A stretch of DNA of 64,000 nucleotides. Origin: Hepsetus odoe. Its lineage: Eukaryota; Chordata; Actinopteri; Characiformes; Hepsetidae. The notes beneath the pieces are model-generated. The model was not told the DNA's origin. It worked only from the letters and a program-made list of their open reading frames with translations, and ran no database searches. Each line of letters begins with the position of its first letter. Position 1 is the stretch's first letter. The DNA lies in assembly GCA_017165825.1 (NCBI GenBank), contig CM029384.1:6633545-6697544 (forward strand), read 5' to 3'. A program made the position numbers and the translations under genes. This document shows, piece after piece, positions 1-41,861 of this stretch.

Positions 1-364
1 GGCACGTGGACTGTAAGGACGGAGGGTTGGTGTGTTTAGAGGCATCATCATTGTTCTCAATCGCTCATAAAACCTTATCAAAAGTGGTGATCATGTTCTG
101 TGATATGATCATGATCGTTTACATGTAGGTGATGAACCCAGCTCAGGTTTATCTTTTGATGGCTCTGGGTGTGTTTGCTCATTGATCATGATTGCTGAAT
201 GAATCAGGCCATGCAGGGAGAATTGCACTGAGGAATGACATCGCCGTATTGCTGATAACATAACAGAGGAACAGGTACTCAGAGTTATCTGTACAGCATC
301 ATCAGTGCTTTCTACATGGGGCAATATGATGCCCATTTTGCCCTTTAAAGGCTGCAAGTGTGTT
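1..364. other. No gene seen
   Basis: No exon-like ORF or repeat I recognise in this stretch. Confidence 0.4.
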
Positions 365-613
365 GGGGCAGTGGTGGCATAGTGGTTATAGACTGGGTCC
401 CAGGATCAGAAGGTCATTGGTTTGAATCACAAATCAGTAGGTTGGCCTGAGGTACCCTCGAGCAAGGTACCGTCTCCATCACTGCTACCCGTGGCTTTCA
501 ATAGCTGCCCCCTGCCGCACGGTGTGTGTGGGTAAAATGCAAATGTTGAATTTTGTTGTTTCTCACCGTGTGCTGTGCTGTTTCATAACGACGAGAATAG
601 TCACTTTCACTTC
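365..613 (+). repeat. tRNA-derived SINE, family A
   Basis: Starts GGGGCAGTGGTGGCATAGTGG (tRNA-like head with A box), followed by GGTACC..GAGCAAGGTACC body and a tail ending GTCACTTTCACTTC. It shares the whole layout with about 15 other copies in the window. Confidence 0.85.
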
Positions 614-922
614 GTGTGCTTGTGTTGAAAACATGTCCTGCATAAGGGGAAACACTAAATAACATCAGGGAGGGAAACACATGGGTTTATACTGATGCTT
701 TTGCCTCTTTACCCCAAATATAGAGACTCAGCCTGGACTTATTTAGTGTCCAGACTAGCCAGGGCTGTTTTTGGGATAAGCACTACAGTCTTTCTCGGGT
801 TCAGCAGGAGTTTCACAGAAATTCACACACAAGCAGTGATGGTGTTCCTGCTTTAGTGACTGAGTGGTTTTTAATTGGGATGTTAAGTATCCTAAAAGTC
901 GACTGAAGTGAAAGTCCATTAG

Positions 923-925
923 CCG

Positions 926-967
<42 letters not shown>
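923..967. repeat. Compound microsatellite (CA)n(TA)n
   Basis: CA units pass into TA units right at the left end of the Tc1-like relic. Confidence 0.95.
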
Positions 968-1496
968 CACAAAAGTTTTAGGCAGGTGTGGAAAAATGCA
1001 AAGAATGCTTTCAGAAATGGAAGTGTTCATCATTTATTTTCATCAATCAACAAAATGCACTTAATGAACAACAGAGAAATCTAAATCAAATCAATATTCG
1101 GTGTGACCACCCTTTGCCTTCAAAACAGCATCAGTTCTTCTAGGTACACCTGCACAAAGTTTTTGAAGGAACTCAGCTGGTAGGTTGTTCCAAACGTCTT
1201 GGAGAACTGAGCACAGATCTTCTGTGGATGTAGCTTCCTCACATCCTTCTGTCTCTTCATGTAATCCAGACACACTGGATGATGTTGAGATCAGAGCTCT
1301 GTGGGGCCAGAAGAACTGATGCTGGTTTGAAGGCAAAAGGTAGTAACACCAAATATTGATCTGATTTAGATTTTTCTTTTGTTCGCTCACTTTGCATTTT
1401 GTAAATTGATAAAAATAAACAATCATTATTTATATTTCTGAAAGCGTTCTTCGTTTACAGTATTTTTTCCACACCGGCTTAAAACTTTTGCACAGT
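968..1496 (-). mobile_element. Deleted Tc1/mariner-like relic
   Basis: Inverted ends are seen: CAAAAGTTTTAGGCAGGTGTGG on the left and the complement of GCAAAAGTTTTAAGCCGGTG on the right, both followed by a shared CTTTCAGAAAT block. Between them the minus strand encodes a transposase C-terminus, VLQDVWNNLPAEFLQKL and VPRRTDAVLKAKGGHTEY, ending like Tc1 transposases. The catalytic part is deleted, so it is non-autonomous. Confidence 0.75.
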
Positions 1497-1499
1497 ACT

Positions 1500-2245
1500 T
1501 TATAACCTCAGAGCTTAAACAACATCACATAATTACATAGTTACTAAGAGCTTTCCTCCAAAAATGGAAGAGGCTTGTTAAACTAAAACCTCTAAAATAT
1601 TACATTCAATTGTAATATTCTATGTTTTGTACCGGTTAGTCCATGCGGCCCAACTTGTTTGCTTTTTTCTGGCTCTGCTTAATCGTTCCACCCTCACGGC
1701 CGCTGAATGGAAACCTCGCTTCAGGGGCAACAGCAGGAATGTGGTGCAGGCCTGTTATTGCTCTCTTCTTCAGAATGGCAGCAAAGGAGCTTCAGGTTAA
1801 AGCTATAAAGTTATGTAATCTGTTTACTTCCTGTTTTAGTTTGTTCTAAAGTAGAACATTAGAAAGGAGTAGCTGCAGCATGAGTGAGTTGTTACTTAGC
1901 AACTGTTGCTCAGCATATTGATAATGATTGTAGAAACCCTGTTGTCAATAGCAACAGCACAGGTGGAACCTCTCAGCCAATCAGACTGTACCGACAAAGC
2001 TAAGTGTACAATTTGCAATTACAGTATTGGTCAAAACAGCAGTTATTTCTTAAGATTTCATCACAGCATGCTCAAGACATCAAACAAAGTCTGCTCAAGA
2101 TGGTCATGTGATTCAGTTGAAATTATTTATAAAACTTTATTTTTAATTCAATCGCTGTTCTTTTGGAACACATATCCAAGCACTAGAACCAAACCCAAAA
2201 ACATGGGACAAAAACACGAGACGGGCTGGACAAAAACACGCATAT
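1500..2245. other. No gene seen
   Basis: AT-rich DNA without recognisable exon or repeat; ORFs are short and unlike known proteins. Confidence 0.4.
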
Positions 2246-2249
2246 GCAA

Positions 2250-2312
2250 ACACACACACACACGCACACACACGCTCACACACCCAGACACACCCACACA
2301 CCCCTGCATACA
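2250..2312. repeat. Imperfect CA-rich microsatellite
   Basis: CACACA runs interrupted by CG and CC variants. Confidence 0.9.
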
Positions 2313-2787
2313 TATACATTGCCACCTACAGTGTGAAAGACAGAATTACTGAGTGACAAGACCGGAGTCTGAAAACCAAACCAAAAGGACCAAGAAAAAC
2401 AAAAAGAAGATGAAGAAAAAAGTATGACTTGTCACACTATCTTGACTTTCCTCTGATCTACAGGAGAAGAAGGAGGAAAAGAAGAAAACAGGAAAAGTTC
2501 AAAGGAAACCAAAATACACTGAGAGGAATCAAACTAGTTGATTAGAAACGTCTGCGAGAAACACATGAAGCACAGTGGCGTCCGTGCTAATCGTATGGCT
2601 CTTTAATTCATGCAACAGCGCAGCTGTGGGTGAAAGTCAGAGGTGGGCGATATGGCCAGAATTGAATATTGAGATACTTTGTATATCAATGCTTTTATAC
2701 TCTACATGTTATTTAGCAGTATGTGTTGTTCGCTATAGTCTGGCAAATGAAATACGCTTTCTCCCCTTTTCTCCACATGAGCACAGG

Positions 2788-2853
2788 CTCCTGCACCCCC
2801 TGCGACCCTGGTTAGAATAAGCAGCTCGGATAACAGATGGATAATGAATGGAT
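2788..2853 (+). repeat. LINE 3' tail fragment
   Basis: CACCCCCTGCGACCCTGGTT, then AATAAGCAG and GGATAATGAATGG, is the widespread 3' end of fish L2-type LINEs. Only the last about 65 bases remain. A related fragment lies near 60860. Confidence 0.6.
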
Positions 2854-3555
2854 ATTATTCCATTTTTCTGAAATGCATTGCCAAACCCAAAACATTTGGC
2901 ATCACAGCACAGCTCCCATTCAAACTATTGGCTTGTTAAGTCGCTTCAGGTCATCAAATAACGTTGAATGACCAGTTTAAAATACTATGTTGTTGTAGCT
3001 CATCCACGAGCAGGACAGTTAGAAAAAGCTTCAAGTGTAACCAATCCAGAATTAATTATTCGAGCCATGCACTGCAGTTTCTCCTTCGAGTGGGGCTGTA
3101 GGAAAGAACAGCAGATCTCTCATTATGAGTGAGATTTTTTTTTTAGCGATCTAGAAATACTGATGCAGCTTATCCTGACCTCACCCATCGTCACTCCCCA
3201 AGTTAAAGTGAGATGTTGGGAGCAACAGTTCTCTGACGCTGAATCTGTTTTGCCCTCCTCTTTTTCTTCAAATTATGGCTACAATCTGGCTTTGGACATT
3301 AGGTCAGCGTCACAAAGGTTTAATCTACAAAGGCCTGAAGTGTTAATGTGGCATTCACAGTACACAGAGCAAAGAGGGAGGATGCCAAAGCTTCCACAGT
3401 AATAAAATAGAATTATGTTAAAGAAAAATAAATTCCTATATATTTGTATACTGAATATAGACTTTCTTTCTTGCCTGCTAGTTTCTTTAGCCTGAATAAT
3501 ACATGCGCTGTCCTGAGTGTGTTTATTTATGTACTTATGTATATATTACATATAT
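2854..3555. other. No gene seen
   Basis: The 79-codon frame inside has no recognisable domain or splice context; treated as chance. Confidence 0.4.
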
Positions 3556-3557
3556 TG

Positions 3558-3590
3558 GTGTGTGTGTGTGTGTGTGTGTTTGTGTGTGTG
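3558..3590. repeat. (GT)n microsatellite
   Basis: Nearly pure GT repeat, followed at 3629-3645 by a poly(A) run. Confidence 0.95.
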
Positions 3591-3649
3591 CACTGTAAAA
3601 AGCAATGCCTTGAACATCCTTTCCACATGAAAAAAAAAAAAAAAAGTAT

Positions 3650-4775
3650 TGACATGTCAATTCAGGTGCCAAACGGGAGCATGATGGAGAAAGAGAAAAA
3701 CAGAGAGCGCACGCCTGAGAGTGAGCGAAGGAGACGGGGGAGTGTGTAACAAGGGAGACACATTTAGCCTTCTAAAGCTATACAATGGTAACTGGACACA
3801 AACGACAGCATTGGAGCAGCATACGTCACTATGACAACGGGCACTCTAGTTCCGCACATGCTCAGTGTGCACTGCGAGGCATGGCAGCCTTCACCTGTTG
3901 GCGTGGATAAAGCCAAGGCTACTGTAGTGTAGCATCAGCCGCTCTGTAGCATCCACGTAGCTGATTTATCTGATAGTTCTCATTGCTGGGAGGATATTAT
4001 AATAAAATAAATTTCGACATCTTTACAGACATAAATCGATGTCATTGATCATCGATCTTTGGTAAATTGATCTCATCGATCTGGCAATTATTATATCTCT
4101 GGCGTTAAAAAGCACAGATCATTTCTATGGTTTAAATACCTCTAATCAGTAAAGTTGGAACTTTTGAATATAAAGAACACAACCTCTACAGGGAACAAGC
4201 CAAAATATGGGATTTTATCATCTTTTTACTTTAAATCCCAGTGCCATGTCATCACAATACAGTCATGAAGTACAATTTGGTGTTAAATGACATAAGGCAT
4301 AGCAAGCTTTTGGCATGGTTATGTCAGCGTTATGTAGCAGGATGTAAATTAAGGGATTTGGGCATTTTTCTGCACATTTTAGTGCAGCATTTCTATTTAA
4401 TTAATTGAAAAAAATACTTTGGCAAAGGGGTCCACCTTTCCAAAATGTTAATTTCAGCAAATAAACAGCAACCGTGCAGATGTGTGTTCAGTGGATAACG
4501 TAGGCTTCATTTCACACAAACCAGCCACCTGATCAGGGACTTACTACTGGATGAAACAATGAGAATTATTAGATAGATATATATCCATGTCAGAAGTAAT
4601 ATTTTATAATCATTATATGGTTAGTTATGCATTAGGGAATATATTTTCAGCAGTGCAGAACAGAGTCCATCATGCTTTATAAGACATGCAGTGTGTTTCT
4701 GATGCAGTGCAACTGCCCAGTACAAATACATAAACCGCACCCTTACACAGCTGATGAAACAGAGAGAGGGAGGTT
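3650..4775. other. Non-coding stretch
   Basis: No exon seen. Around 4027-4085 ATCGAT-type words recur (CATCGATC, ATCGATCT), a small local oddity. AT-rich throughout. Confidence 0.4.
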
Positions 4776-4776
4776 T

Positions 4777-4778
<2 letters not shown>

Positions 4779-4827
<49 letters not shown>

Positions 4828-4923
4828 TGTGTTTTCTTTGCGCTCAGAGTGCTCAATACTCTCTAAATTCTTAAAAACCGCTTGAATGCATATGAACATG
4901 TGTGCCTGTAAGTGAACTAAGCT

Positions 4924-4951
<28 letters not shown>
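4779..4951. repeat. Two (GT)n arrays
   Basis: One array of about 23 units at 4779-4825 and one of about 13 units at 4924-4951, about 100 bases apart in the same orientation. Confidence 0.95.
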
Positions 4952-4954
<3 letters not shown>

Positions 4955-5209
4955 TTGTGTGTATTCAGACATCAAGAAAACCAGTCCAGTCTGTTTAGAA
5001 ACCAGCGTAGATGTACCAACTATCAATAACTCTTCTGCAACCGAAATGCGTTTTAGTGTATAGAGACATACATTACAATCTCCATGGTAACAGTGATCTC
5101 TTCTTCCCCACAAGGATGCATTTGTTCCAGAGTGCAATGGATTCGAACGCATGAACTTTGGACGGAAAATAACCAGGACACAATATAAAACAGAAGACAA
5201 ATAAAACAA

Positions 5210-5636
5210 TCTGAAAATACAGTAGTACAGTTCTATTTTTGACTTTTTTTCATGACGCTACCTCAGTCAACTGCATTTCAAATAAAACCATAAAACGAAA
5301 AAAAATTTAAAAAATGAGAACACATGCGTGTTACCAGATTTTTTTCACAATACTGTGCTATGCATTAAATCTTCTCTTCCACACTGGCAGACTGGAAAGA
5401 GAAACCGATGTGCTTCGTCTCTGCATGCGGCTCACATACGGAGAGAAATGGCAGAGAAAGAGAGGACAGAAGGAAAACAACTGAAGATAAAAAAAAAAAA
5501 AAGTACAAGCAACCACATCCATCACTTTTTCACATTAGGGATGAAATGAGGGGGGGGGGGTGAGGAGGAGGGCAGTAGAGATGAATGGAATAAACCATCA
5601 TTGAGGGAGAGAGGTCAGAGGTCAAAGCCTAAGAGG
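5210..5636 (-). other. Probable proximal 3' UTR of stat5
   Basis: Directly follows the stat5 stop codon on the minus strand. Contains a poly(G) run (5540-5550) and a poly(A) run (5490-5502) on the plus strand. No clear AATAAA in sense orientation here, so the transcript probably extends further. Confidence 0.45.
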
Positions 5637-35247
<29,611 letters not shown>

Positions 35248-35248
35248 C

Positions 35249-35249
35249 T

Positions 35250-35283
<34 letters not shown>

Positions 35284-35302
35284 GAGAGAGACAGAGAGAG
35301 AT
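35249..35302. repeat. (GA)n microsatellite forming the exon 1 polypyrimidine tract
   Basis: GA units with CAGAGA interruptions; on the coding strand the CT run ends at the acceptor AG immediately before the ATG. Confidence 0.95.
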
Positions 35303-36970
35303 AGGTTACTATAAAAGTATGAATGTTGCGCTAAACAGTATTAGTCCAAAGTTATTACCGTGCTTTTGCTATTATAATGTCTAAGGGTCCATTTCAACGG
35401 AATATGCCGAGACAAGGGAGTTCATGCCGTGTATAAACGTTGAAGCTTCAAAACATCCAACTGAATCACTCTCCAGCCCATCCGGACACACTTTTGTCTT
35501 CTTGTGAAGGACTGCTTTTTGAAATAATACACCATAAAAGCCAAACAGCAGTTAGAGACAGGGACTATGACAGATTGAAATGAAATATGATGTTTTTGGC
35601 ACTTGAAACCACAAAAATGTCACAAGAGGACACAAGAGAAGTACTGAGTATGAGCCCTTTGGAAGTAATTACCCAATTACTTTATTAATGAAAGTTTACA
35701 TAACTCGCCTGCACTTTTCCATTTGTTTCAATGTCAACAATCGACAAACATGGCAAAACAAGGATGTATCCACAACAAGAGCTGTTCCTCTATAAAAAAA
35801 TTAAAAAACTCATACGATTTCCTCTTCTACGTACACCAAATCTGGAGTGGTTTGAAAGTTGAGAATCTGGACTCTCCTTACAGTTTATCAGCATGTTCTA
35901 AAGAGCCGAGGGAGGAAAAACACCAGGAATTGGATGTGAGGACTGTTTATCTGCATATAACAGAGACAGTCAGGGTTATGCAGGTAATACATAGAAGTCC
36001 AACTTAAACCTAAAGCGAACCCTGCACAGCAAACGCATGTGGCTGACTGAAATCTGACATTTCATAGCCTATCAGACGAAAAATGACAGCTGTAAGTCAT
36101 GCAGATAAATAAGACAAACCTGAAGAGCCGCCGCATGCACAGATGAACATTTCCTGACCTGCTGTTTCAGCTTGTGACTTCAATCAGGAACACACCCAAG
36201 AATTGAAAATCTATTTCTACATGTGATATGGATTTCTCCCCAGTCACTGGGGTATGCTGTGGTAAGAAGCAGAGTGCCACTGAAGCTCATTAGGCTGCAG
36301 CGAGAAGCTCTGAGTGCTTTATAATGCAAAAGCTTTTTATTTCTGGGCTACTGGACGTCATCTCCAGTTCCCCACACCACTTCATTCATCGCCTTTCCGC
36401 ACTACTGTGGTATCTGTCGTTCTGCTTTCGATGGGAGCACTGCGGATATCCTGCTCATCCAGAAATACACTCCATCTATCAGTTGCCTAAAATGTGCCTC
36501 CAGTGCGACAAGTCATCAGAAGTCATCAAAGGAACAACCACCGAGATCACTGCTAAAACTGTGTCCAGAAAATGAAAGACAGCTTTGGTTTGATGTTATG
36601 CGAATGCAAAAAAGGTATTGACAAATCCAAGGACTTGCCGGTTTTGTTCTAAACTCACAGTTTCTATCATGGGCCTTTAAAGGGGTTTTCCCCATAAGAC
36701 AGAAAAACTAAGCAACTGTCCTTTTTTTAATCAAAGAATATGATGTTGCATGTAAACAAAGTCTCAAAACATACCATTCACTCTCCAGTCCGTACGGTCC
36801 ATTATGGAAGCTAAGAAGCAAAAACAGCTTGTTTTTGGATTCATCATAGCTATGTTGGTGTCCCTCATTTCTCTTATGAAGGGCTCAGCCAACCCGATCG
36901 GAGACTATTTGCATATATCAGCCTTAAAGGCGCAGTAACGTTATTTCAAGTTTAGTCTAAAGAGAGTGGT
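35303..36970. other. Non-coding stretch upstream of the ATG exon
   Basis: Probably 5' UTR intron of stat5. No exon or repeat recognised. Confidence 0.45.
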
Positions 36971-37190
36971 TTTACATTTACATTTATGTTTATGGCATTC
37001 AGCAGACGCTCTTATCCAGAGCGACATCCATGTCCTAATTACAGGGACAGTCCCCCTGGAGACACTCAGGATTAAGGGTCTTGCTCAGGGACCCAGTGGT
37101 GGTAGTGCTGGAGGTGGGGTTTTGAACCTGGGACCTCTTGAGCCATAGGTGCATAGCCAAGTATCCTACCACTAGACCACCACCACCCTT
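36971..37190 (-). repeat. tRNA-derived SINE, family B, nearly complete
   Basis: Reverse complement carries GGTGGTGGTCTAGTGGTAGG, GGTTCAAAACCCC, GTCCCTGAGCAAGACCC, GGGGGACTGTCCCTGT and the CTCTGGATAAGAGCGTCTGC tail followed by ATAAA/TGTAAA. Confidence 0.92.
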
Positions 37191-37410
37191 TACATGGTTG
37201 TATAAATGACCTTCTTCGGTGCAAAAAAATAAATAAATAATAATGCTTCCGGTTCTGGGGGAACAATCTCCAGCCAAGTCCTCCAAAGTCTGGAGTCACA
37301 CAACACATGAAACCTTGCAATTAACAAATGCGTTGTGAAAAAGCAGGATAAAATCACCGGTTCGTTAAGAGCAGAGCTGAACACCCCTGCTATAAAGGTA
37401 TTTTTTAAAA

Positions 37411-37556
37411 AAGTGAAAGTGAATATTTGTCATCGTGAACACACAGCATGAAGTGAACCACTACACAAAATACTCCTCTGTGCCATAGGTGGGAGACATA
37501 CATCCAGCCCCAGGGAGCGGTGTTGGGGACGGAGACCCTCCTTGATTCAGAGGTTT
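37411..37556 (-). repeat. tRNA-derived SINE, family A, truncated
   Basis: Reverse tail AAGTGAAAGTGAATATTTG, CACAGCATGAAGTGAACCAC, and body GGAGCGGTGTTGGGGACGG; head missing. Confidence 0.7.
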
Positions 37557-37944
37557 TGGCCTTCAGACTCATCTTTACTAATTGAAATGCTGCTTGATGG
37601 GGTTCAGGTTAGATGACTGTGTAGGTCAGTGAAGGACTTTCCACTTGTTGGCCTTAAAAAAAAATTCCGAAGCAGCTTAAACAGTGTATTACATCCACTG
37701 TTCTTTTACAAGGTGAAATACGGCAAACTGGTTTTTATTGGGTAAATCAGTGCAACATTTCACTTGCTTTGATTCGAAGTTTCTTTCCTCCTTTCGTCTC
37801 CAAGCTTTTCCCCGCGATAAGCTTCATCTCATCTGGTAGGCAGGTCTCCTGAAGTCATGCTTATGTCCTCTCCTCCTCATGGCAGGGTGGGGTTTGTCAC
37901 ATCTATAGCTATTTGTAGACAGAAAGCTTGTTTGTTCTTCATCT

Positions 37945-38390
37945 TCAATGAAAGTAATTCCATTTTATGTTCATCTGTGTGCTGCCAGGGTGCTTCAGTT
38001 CAACAGTGTGCTCTTGCTTTTTAGAAGCGTCTTTTTTTTTTATTTTGCATAAAAAAAAAATGGTTAGGATGTAGACCAGTGGAATGCTCTGTTCTAGAAA
38101 AACAGCCAGAATCGTCTCCAACGGTGGTGATGGGTACGGGACGTCAGTGTTTAATGCCTCTAAAAGCTTCTCAAAGAACACTATTGTACAAAATGGGATT
38201 ATGACATAACTGAAGTCTGGCATGAGGACTGGATGTGAATCTCCTTCTCCTTCAAGTCTAATGTCCATTCCCAGCTTTTTTGCATTTTCAATGATAACAC
38301 TTTCAAACCCTACTACCACCCCATTTTCTCCCTGTGTTCTCTCAGCCCTAGCCTGCCTTACAGAAACTGCCCAGTCTCTTCTTTCTCTAC
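37945..38390 (-). CDS. Unrecognised open frame, possible exon or gene fragment
   Basis: An open minus-strand frame of about 147 codons, open back to a TGA near 38390 and including VSVRQARAERTQGENGVVVG, FESVIIENAKKLGMDIRLEG and a tail with two hydrophobic stretches (VIIPFCTIVFF; ILAVFLEQSIPLVYILTIFF) and KIKKKDASKKQ. An in-frame ATG exists only if GTG is not required. The composition looks protein-like: charged N part, two possible membrane segments, basic end. I recognise no family. Upstream it runs into the end of a Tc1 family T fragment. It may be a decayed exon, a retrocopy piece or chance. Confidence 0.25.
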
Positions 38391-38610
38391 ATCAATCAGC
38401 CATAACATTAACCCGATCTGCCTGATGTTGTGTAGGACCTTCAGTCCCCGCAGAATGTTGCCCAGAGCATCACACTGCCACTGCTGTCTTGCCTTTTCCC
38501 CCCATGGTGCACCCTGGAACCAGCTATTCCCCAAGAAGATCTTCTAAATCTGATTATTCACTTTCTGCCCTGCCACAGGTGTCATAGTAACAAGACAATC
38601 AATGACATCA
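38388..38610 (-). mobile_element. Tc1-like fragment (family T), reverse orientation
   Basis: ATCAATCAGCCATAACATTA, CTGATGTTGTGTAGGACC, TGCCCAGAGCATCACACTGC and CATGGTGCACCCTGGAAC are the reverse-strand landmarks of the family that also occurs at 10.1, 15.9, 23.3 and 27.5 kb. Confidence 0.7.
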
Positions 38611-38887
38611 CTTGTCATAACACCCAAGCGCCTCATGTTAACATCTCACTTCCCATCAAACCGCTGTGAAGGACCTGGTTTTGCTCTTCTTTCAGCTGAC
38701 CAATCATTGACTTATGTTGACTCTCATTTCACGCATTTCAGTGGAATGGAGTTCATCACTCGTGGCAACGTGCTTGTTTGTTTATTTCTTTCTTTGTGAA
38801 CAAAAATAAAGGTAAAGAAGGAAGAGGAAATGAAAGTGTCTAATTCGTTTCTGACCCTTGTGGCTCTCACTCTCACTCTCTATCTCT

Positions 38888-38890
<3 letters not shown>

Positions 38891-38964
<74 letters not shown>

Positions 38965-39074
38965 CTATAGCTCTAGTGAAGGTGATGGCTATCTATACAG
39001 ACACTGATGGCTTTACAGCACCATTAAGCTCATGTTACAGTTGCTGAGTTGCCTGAGGCTTCTTTCCCCCGCCC

Positions 39075-39120
<46 letters not shown>
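38891..39120. repeat. Module bounded by two (CA)n arrays, copy 2
   Basis: (CA)n at 38891-38962, inner segment 38963-39075 (GCTATAGCTCTAGTGAAGGT to GAGTTGCCTGAGGC), then (CA)n at 39076-39119. Homologous to 26353-26624 in the same orientation. Confidence 0.85.
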
Positions 39121-39122
<2 letters not shown>

Positions 39123-39181
39123 CACACGGACACACGGACACACGGACACACGGACACACGGACACACGGACACACGGACAC
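39118..39181. repeat. 8-bp minisatellite (GGACACAC)n
   Basis: About eight perfect units directly continue the (CA)n array, evidently a CA repeat in which a four-unit variant was amplified. Confidence 0.95.
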
Positions 39182-39282
39182 AGCCTGATGAAAGTGCTGG
39201 GATGGACAGGACAAAAAAATGAAAGGAATATAGTGTGCCTGGTGTGTCTCTATGTGGTCATACCAGCTTATGCTCGCATTTG

Positions 39283-39283
<1 letters not shown>

Positions 39284-39340
<57 letters not shown>
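39284..39340. repeat. (GT)n microsatellite
   Basis: About 28 GT units, complementary to the (CA)n at 39076 some 165 bases away. Confidence 0.96.
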
Positions 39341-39344
39341 GGGA

Positions 39345-40130
39345 GGGGGCTTAAGCTTATTTGCCTAAGCTGAACACATCCTCCACATCTCTGCATGCCT
39401 GGCTCTGACCTCTGCCTTCTGATAGAGTTTAAAACAACAAATGTTATGCCCACTAAATCATTACATTTTCAAAGCAACAGTGCAGAAGAGGGTCTGATCG
39501 AATTTAGTGACCAGTTTCAAACATTTGAAATTGGTCGCATTTTTTAAACATCATCATATCTGCCCATGTCATTTTAGCCTTTAGATTTGAATTCTAAACT
39601 AAAACAGTGCTCTACTGTCTGGTTTAACTGAATGAGGCATGAAAGAAGACGTACATATTAAATACTGTAGCAGAATCCTCCACAACTGTGCTTTTGGTTC
39701 ATCTGAATCATCTAGCTGCTTTATTTTAAAATGTATTTTCTTCTGCCATTTTGTGTTCTGCTTTATCAATTCTGTCTAAAGCCAGTCAGACCCTTTCTGA
39801 GAGCGATATTCACCTGATTTTCTAAGGGGCGGATCGGTTCCATCAACCAGCTAGGTTTCATCACATGATGATACCAGTGCTGGGAGGGTTCACTGGGAGC
39901 TGGCAGGGCTTCCTTCAGGTCATGGGACATACCACAGCATCTTTCTGAGCTGCTCCAAATGCAGCAATTCCGCATACCTCAGAAACGTTTGGAGGAGAAC
40001 ACTTGGCATCTGTCAGCTGATCAATGCTGGGTAACATTGGTTTGGGTGGGAGGAGAGCCATCCTACCCATCCAGAGAAGACCAGGCCAATGTGACTCCTG
40101 GCCAGTAAAGCTCTCTTAATAAGAGGCCCA
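39345..40130. other. Non-coding stretch
   Basis: A segment near 40045-40095 (GAGAGCCATCCTACCCATCC..AAGACCAGGCC) weakly resembles 56125-56165, perhaps an old repeat. No exon seen. Confidence 0.35.
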
Positions 40131-40132
40131 AT

Positions 40133-40400
40133 GGGGCAGCGGTGCCTAGTGGTTAGGGGAGTTGGCCACAGGATTGGAAGATTGTGGGTTCAAACCCCTT
40201 ACCAGTTTGTTGCCCTGAGGTACCCTTGAGCAAGGTACCGTCCCTGACACTGCTCCCCGGGCGCTTTCATAGCTGTCCCCTGCTGCACGGTGTGAGTTTG
40301 TGCATGGGTTAAATGCAGAGATCCAATTTCGTTGTGGTTCACCGTGTGCTGTGCTGTGTGTACTCACAATGACGAGAATAGTCATTTTCACTTCACTTTC
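40133..40400 (+). repeat. tRNA-derived SINE, family A
   Basis: GGGGCAGCGGTGCCTAGTGG head with one base lost, GGGTTCAAACCCC, GGTACCCTTGAGCAAGGTA body and a tail ending ATTTTCACTTCACTTTC. Confidence 0.9.
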
Positions 40401-40409
40401 AATGATCAG

Positions 40410-41860
40410 ACAGCTGCACAGAATGCTGAAAATAGACTTAAGTGACACTGTATGTCAGCAACAAGCAATTCAACTGGCTTAAAACGAACAATACGTCGAC
40501 TGAAACGTAGTAAAGTTAAAAAAAAAGTCAGATAACAGTTGTATGATGTGTCAGTTCAAAATCTTGCTGGTTTCATTTTTACTGTTTAGGTCTCTCCTTA
40601 TCGGCAGCTACCAACTTGAAGGGTCATGCGACAACACAAGCTGTCTGCCTAAACAAACACTTAACCCACATGGATTTGCCCACATTGCACCTGCAAAATC
40701 CGGGTTTTGTGGGTTTTTTTTTTTCTCTATACAACTGATAATGTTACAGCAATGGCCGAGCCTGGCCAAGTCGTCATGTGCTGTCTGCATACTTTTGTCC
40801 AGTTAGTAGTTATGGCAGACCAACACTTCCAATCTCCCACAGAACTGGTTCAGTCATATAAACATGTATGATTTATCATCATGTTCCAACAGAACAGGTA
40901 GAGCAGCACACCCTGTCCTACTGCTGACATATTTAATCGGTGTGGCCAATGGAACAGCAGACACTGTTTATAGATGCTGTGAACTGTCCTCTGTCACCTC
41001 TCCGAGTAATTTACTGAAACAGCCACAGTAACACTGTAACTATAACCCCACACATCATGCAATACTGACATTTCAAACATTTACTTTACAGGGTTCACGT
41101 CTAAATCAGAACAGCAAGCACTGGTGGAGCAAATAACTGTGGCATTTATGGAATAAAACCCGAAAGGTAAACTCAAAGTACACAAACCACGTCCCAAACC
41201 TGTGGCTAGACGATCAGAAAGAGATAAGGACAAAGAGTTCAGCTGCATTGGCTGTTATTACGACTATTCTGGCTGAATGAAAAAAATAATAATTTGATAA
41301 ACTGCTGGTCCATGTCCCCACCACAGAACGCTCCGTTCATCATTTTTCAGCCCGTTAGCGGAGGGCCACAAATTGAGCCTTAAACAGCGGGAACTGGCCA
41401 TTAAAACAAATGGAAGTCGACAAAGCCTTTTCAAATGGAGATCCATTTAAGAGACCCATATGAGAAAAATAGGTCTGCTTCGGGCCTTTTGTACACAGAT
41501 TCTATAATTCATTCGTAACATAAAGCCATGTTCCCAACAAACAAACTGATCCATTTGGAAAACAGGCCCTTTGACTTCTCCATGTGGCTGCAGATCTAAT
41601 TTGAGATGCCGTGTGTCATGGCTGGCTAGGAAGTTAGCTTAGCTGAGCTCCAGCTGTTGTCCAGCGAAGTGTTCAGTTCTTGAGCAAGTAAGGTGTGTGT
41701 TAACAATCTTCTGTGTAAACACGTCATTAACATCTGCAGAAATCTATTCGGACTGGTTCGATGTGAAGTGAGCTCTTCTGAAGTGAATCAGAAGTTTTCA
41801 CCGCGGCGACCGAAACCAGACCTTCCGACTGTTTCACGCTTTAAAAAGAAACAACAGAAA
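40410..41860. other. Non-coding stretch
   Basis: No exon or repeat recognised. Confidence 0.4.
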
Positions 41861-41861
41861 T

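Noticed and set aside
36324..36575. 83-codon frame possibly encoding a cysteine-containing exon
   Set aside because: No recognisable domain and no convincing acceptor and donor pair; treated as chance.
39071..39181. CRISPR-like array (regular 8-bp repeats)
   Set aside because: Units are contiguous with no spacers, and the context is a vertebrate genome: an ordinary minisatellite.
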